From Nanobdellota archaeon (GTDB lineage Archaea; Nanobdellota; Nanobdellia; Pacearchaeales; GW2011-AR1), in assembly GCA_021799535.1 (NCBI GenBank), contig JAJZAH010000003.1, positions 62,001-126,000 of the forward strand: a stretch of 64,000 nucleotides of DNA, in the 5' to 3' direction. The notes below the pieces were generated by a model. The model worked only from the letters and a program-made list of their open reading frames with translations. It was not told the origin of the DNA and made no database searches. The translations under genes and the position numbers were made by a program. Shown piece by piece: positions 61,837 to 64,000 of this stretch. The stretch's first letter is position 1. Every line of letters begins with the position of its first letter.

Positions 61837-62097
61837 ATGACAAAGGGCAAAGTAATACAGTTCAGAAGAGGAAGACACATAATCCATGAAAGGCACTTTT
61901 TAATCGAGGCTGAGGGTATAGACTCAAAGGAAAAAGCCGGAAAAATGATCGGGAAATCTGTGGAGTGGAAATCACCCGCAGGTAAGGCCATAAAAGGAAA
62001 AATTGCGGCAGCTCACGGTAACAAGGGAGTTCTAAGGGCAATTTTCGAGAAAGGTCTTCCAGGACAAGCCTTGACAACAGAGGTTAAAATAGAATAA
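61837..62097 (+). CDS. rpl35ae: Ribosomal protein L35Ae (eL33)
   Basis: 86 residues from ATG 61837 (TATA spacing); tracked M at 61825. VIQFRRGRHIIHERHFLIE and KSVEWKSPAGKAIKGKIAAAHG with GNKGVLRAIFEKGLPGQAL are eL33. Followed by uL16 after one base. Confidence 0.93.
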   Translation: MTKGKVIQFRRGRHIIHERHFLIEAEGIDSKEKAGKMIGKSVEWKSPAGKAIKGKIAAAHGNKGVLRAIFEKGLPGQALTTEVKIE

Positions 62098-62098
62098 G

Positions 62099-62650
62099 AT
62101 GGGAACATTAAGAAAAGCAAATGCATATTCAAAAAGAACGGTGGTTCCTTTCACAAGAGTTTCAAAAAAGAGGCAGAAATCGTACATTAAAGTTGTGCCG
62201 CCGCAGAAAATAGTCAAGTTCGAGATGGGAAAGCCGTCAATGTTCAATGACGGAAAATTGCCGCATATATTAAAAGTTGTCTCTACAGAAAAAGTCCAGG
62301 TAAGACATAATGCACTCGAGGCATGCAGGCAGTATATAAACAAGAGACTCGACGAAGATTTGGGAGGTCAGTATTTCTTCAAGGTCGTGCCGTTCCCGCA
62401 CCATATACAAAGGGAAAACAAAATGCTTACAGGCGCAGGAGCTGACCGTATGCAGACAGGTATGCAGCTCTCTTTTGGAAAATCCATCGGGAAAGCGGCC
62501 ATACTCAAGCCGGGAAAAGAACTGTTCATTTTCGCGCTACCAAATGAAAAGGCAGTACAAACAACGAGAGAGCTTATAAGGCAGATTGATTCCAAGCTTC
62601 CCGGCGGAATCAGGACAGATTACACAAACCTATCTGTGAAGAAGCAATAA
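62099..62650 (+). CDS. rpl10e: Ribosomal protein L10e (uL16)
   Basis: 183 residues. YSKRTVVPFTRVSKKRQKSY, CRQYINKRL and MLTGAGADRMQTGMQLSFGK are diagnostic of archaeal L10e. Lines the peptidyl-transferase/A-site region. Confidence 0.95.
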   Translation: MGTLRKANAYSKRTVVPFTRVSKKRQKSYIKVVPPQKIVKFEMGKPSMFNDGKLPHILKVVSTEKVQVRHNALEACRQYINKRLDEDLGGQYFFKVVPFPHHIQRENKMLTGAGADRMQTGMQLSFGKSIGKAAILKPGKELFIFALPNEKAVQTTRELIRQIDSKLPGGIRTDYTNLSVKKQ

Positions 62651-62715
62651 TTTGTTACTATTTATAAGATACGACATACCGAAAGATTTATATAGTCCGG
62701 GGGTATTAATTTAAT

Positions 62716-63036
62716 ATGAAAATGACTGAAAGTTACAAAGTAGATATAAAAGACCATAGCGGATTGTTTTCTAGGTGGAGGCCAAATGCATTTTTTGATT
62801 CAATAGAAAAACTTAATGAGTATATTACTCGAAGCACTGACACTAATAGGCTTGTATTACAAGGTAAAAAAGTGAAAGATAACGCAACAATACTAAAATT
62901 TTTGTACACCCCTTCGGTGGCTGAAGCTGAAGAACGAGGTATTAATTATCCCGGAATATTCATTTCATATAGAATTGTCCCAGTGTTGAAACTTGAAAAT
63001 ATAAAGAACGAAGGAGGAGCCGGAACTGGATATTAA
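62716..63036 (+). CDS. Unrecognised 106-residue protein
   Basis: Preceded by a strong BRE/TATA (CCGAAAGATTTATATAGTCC) about 25 nt before the ATG, so highly expressed and leaderless. No TM; YKVDIKDHSGLFSRWRPNAFF then a beta-rich C-half. Coupled to the next gene by TAA-T-ATG. Confidence 0.65.
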   Translation: MKMTESYKVDIKDHSGLFSRWRPNAFFDSIEKLNEYITRSTDTNRLVLQGKKVKDNATILKFLYTPSVAEAEERGINYPGIFISYRIVPVLKLENIKNEGGAGTGY

Positions 63037-63037
63037 T

Positions 63038-63700
63038 ATGGCAGAAGAAAAAAAAGAAATAAGCGCTGAGGAAAAAGCAAAAGCTGAAGCTATCGAGAAA
63101 CTAAGAAAAGACAGAATAGGAAATCTTGAAAGCCTTCTTGTATACAGCGGCGCAAGATATCTGAAGAGTTCTGAAAACCCTTTCGGGACAAAAGGCATGC
63201 AGGCGGGAAACTTCGCATTCAATGAATTCTTAACCGGAAAAAAAGCTAATGAAATAAGAGATGGCATCTATAAACAAAAAATTGCAGAGGCGCAGGAATA
63301 CGAGACAGTCTCACAGCCTGAATACACAACTAATTACGAACTTGAGAGAAATGCACTGGGCATGATCCAGGACGCACAGGCAGGTTTGAGCCTGAAAGAC
63401 TTAAGCGACGTAGTCAAGAAAGTCGCTCCCGAGATAAAAATAGAAGTTCCTCAGGGAATACAAAAAATGAATTATATGGAATTGGCCGAGAAAGCTTCCA
63501 AAGCAGGTAAAGATTATAAACCAACAAAAGATGAGGAAGCTCTCCAAACCTACTTCGGGGCCATGACTAAGGCATATGAAGAATTTGCGGGATACTCTCT
63601 TATCGGAAAGGCGATGTCTGAGGGTTATAATGCAGTGTTCAAAGGCATCTCAGAAAAGTTCGCGCCAAAAAAAGAAGAGCCTTCTGAGCCCAAGAAGTAA
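63038..63700 (+). CDS. Unrecognised helical protein, 220 residues
   Basis: Mostly helical, charged at both ends (EEKKEISAEEKAKAEAIEK at the start, EEPSEPKK at the end). Middle has LVYSGARYLKSSENPFGTKG and GMIQDAQAGLSLKDLSDV. No known motif. Likely abundant given its promoter. Confidence 0.65.
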   Translation: MAEEKKEISAEEKAKAEAIEKLRKDRIGNLESLLVYSGARYLKSSENPFGTKGMQAGNFAFNEFLTGKKANEIRDGIYKQKIAEAQEYETVSQPEYTTNYELERNALGMIQDAQAGLSLKDLSDVVKKVAPEIKIEVPQGIQKMNYMELAEKASKAGKDYKPTKDEEALQTYFGAMTKAYEEFAGYSLIGKAMSEGYNAVFKGISEKFAPKKEEPSEPKK

Positions 63701-63704
63701 TTTT

Positions 63705-64000
63705 TTATTTCTTCTTTTCAACACCTACAATTTTCTCAACTAAGGAAATCATCTCTTTCATAAATTCCTCAGCCCTTTGCTGCCATATATCTATCTCGGA
63801 CCCTTTTATGTCCTTTATTTCAAGGTGATCTATTTTCTTATGAAGATAATACATGTCCTTATACCACTCAACATATTTCATTTTCAAAAACCCTTTATCT
63901 ACAAAAGCTTCCTTAAGATCAACCATAACATGCTCCGGAGAAGGAGGAAAATATCCTGCCGAAATCAAAGCCCCATGAGCCGCATCAACCATAGACCAAT
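63705..64000 (-). CDS. Partial paralogue of the 57841 nucleotidyltransferase-type protein
   Basis: The gene runs off the right edge; 98 C-terminal residues are visible and the tracked Met is not its start. VDAAHGALISAGYFPPSPEHV, FVDKGFLKMKYVEW and IKGSEIDIWQQRAEEF align with AQAMVMLNGGAPP, FLDKGMLEKKYVDF and ISGSEIDKLLKQTEEF in the 57841 protein. It ends soon after this block, so it lacks the long C-terminal tail of its paralogue. Confidence 0.75.
   Translation of the reverse strand, partial: WSMVDAAHGALISAGYFPPSPEHVMVDLKEAFVDKGFLKMKYVEWYKDMYYLHKKIDHLEIKDIKGSEIDIWQQRAEEFMKEMISLVEKIVGVEKKK

Noticed and set aside
1-64000. CRISPR array or Cas genes
   Set aside because: I saw no regularly spaced direct repeats of CRISPR size and no Cas motif.
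1-64000. Insertion sequences or prophage
   Set aside because: No transposase, integrase or phage structural gene was recognised; the metallopeptidase at 45076 resembles a phage-linked family but stands alone among housekeeping genes.

Overview
The window comes from an archaeal chromosome. Evidence: archaeal/eukaryotic-type ribosomal proteins (eS24, eS27/S27ae, eS28, eL8/L7Ae, eL24, eL33, uL16), archaeal RNA polymerase subunits RpoE1/RpoE2, a group II chaperonin, Kae1, pyruvoyl arginine decarboxylase, tRNAs with introns next to the anticodon, and TATA boxes about 25-28 nt before start codons, which implies many leaderless mRNAs. It is AT-rich, densely packed, and has many small conserved-hypothetical and membrane proteins. 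Together with bacterial-type gyrase this fits a DPANN archaeon of the Woesearchaeota/Pacearchaeota kind. That placement is inference; no rRNA gene is present to test it.

Layout. 1-2.9 kb: the end of an unknown gene, an HTH_10 regulator, and a two-gene unit of an EgtD-like methyltransferase and a ThiH/HydG-like radical SAM enzyme. 2.9-6.7 kb: a copper-handling operon (membrane protein, cupredoxin, HMA chaperone, CopA-type ATPase) divergent from a membrane-embedded winged-helix regulator. 6.8-8.5 kb: two DsbA-like thiol oxidoreductases. 8.5-18 kb: an ATP-cone/Mrr nuclease, a HAD phosphatase, a MacB-type export operon with a surface protein, a SIMPL protein with a membrane-anchored HTH protein, and several unknown membrane proteins. 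18-20.1 kb: hisS, a low-molecular-weight phosphatase and an intron-containing tRNA-His. 20.3-22.3 kb: a PadR regulator with a DrrAB-type ABC exporter. 22.3-26.7 kb: a PLP-enzyme-like membrane protein, a GATase/Xth/PP-loop ATPase operon and ScpA.

26.8-32.7 kb: a possible structured small RNA, the S27ae-S24e-RpoE2-RpoE1 operon, a decayed GNAT gene, a PIN protein, a MESH1-like HD protein, a SPOUT methyltransferase, KsgA and tRNA-Trp. 32.7-40 kb: a divergent protein-kinase-like gene and a six-gene gyrB-to-gyrA cluster holding four small unknown proteins. 40-41 kb: L7Ae-S28e-L24e. 41.4-49 kb: a SNARE-associated-type membrane protein, a nucleotidyltransferase, Kae1 and a run of small housekeeping genes (DUF192, metallopeptidase, NUDIX, ASCH, DUF167, PolX-like, aminoacyl-tRNA deacylase, YchF-like GTPase), then tRNA-Tyr. 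49-56 kb: surface proteins, the thermosome, a GNA1-like acetyltransferase, a radical SAM/SPASM enzyme with two divergent small ORFs, TatD and PdaD. 56-64 kb: tRNA-Gly, a lycopene-cyclase-like membrane protein, tRNA-Val, an NTase/helical-domain protein whose paralogue is cut by the window edge, a Trm11-like methyltransferase, and eL33-uL16.

Gene coupling is tight. Most operon junctions are ATGA or TAATG overlaps or a TAA-N-ATG arrangement with exactly one spacer base. The best candidates for undescribed biology are the EgtD-like/radical SAM pair, the radical SAM/SPASM locus with its small divergent ORFs, the membrane regulator with a Cys/Met/His loop beside the copper operon, the membrane-anchored threonine-synthase-like protein, a possible sRNA near 26.9 kb, and a tRNA-His whose acceptor stem does not pair fully.
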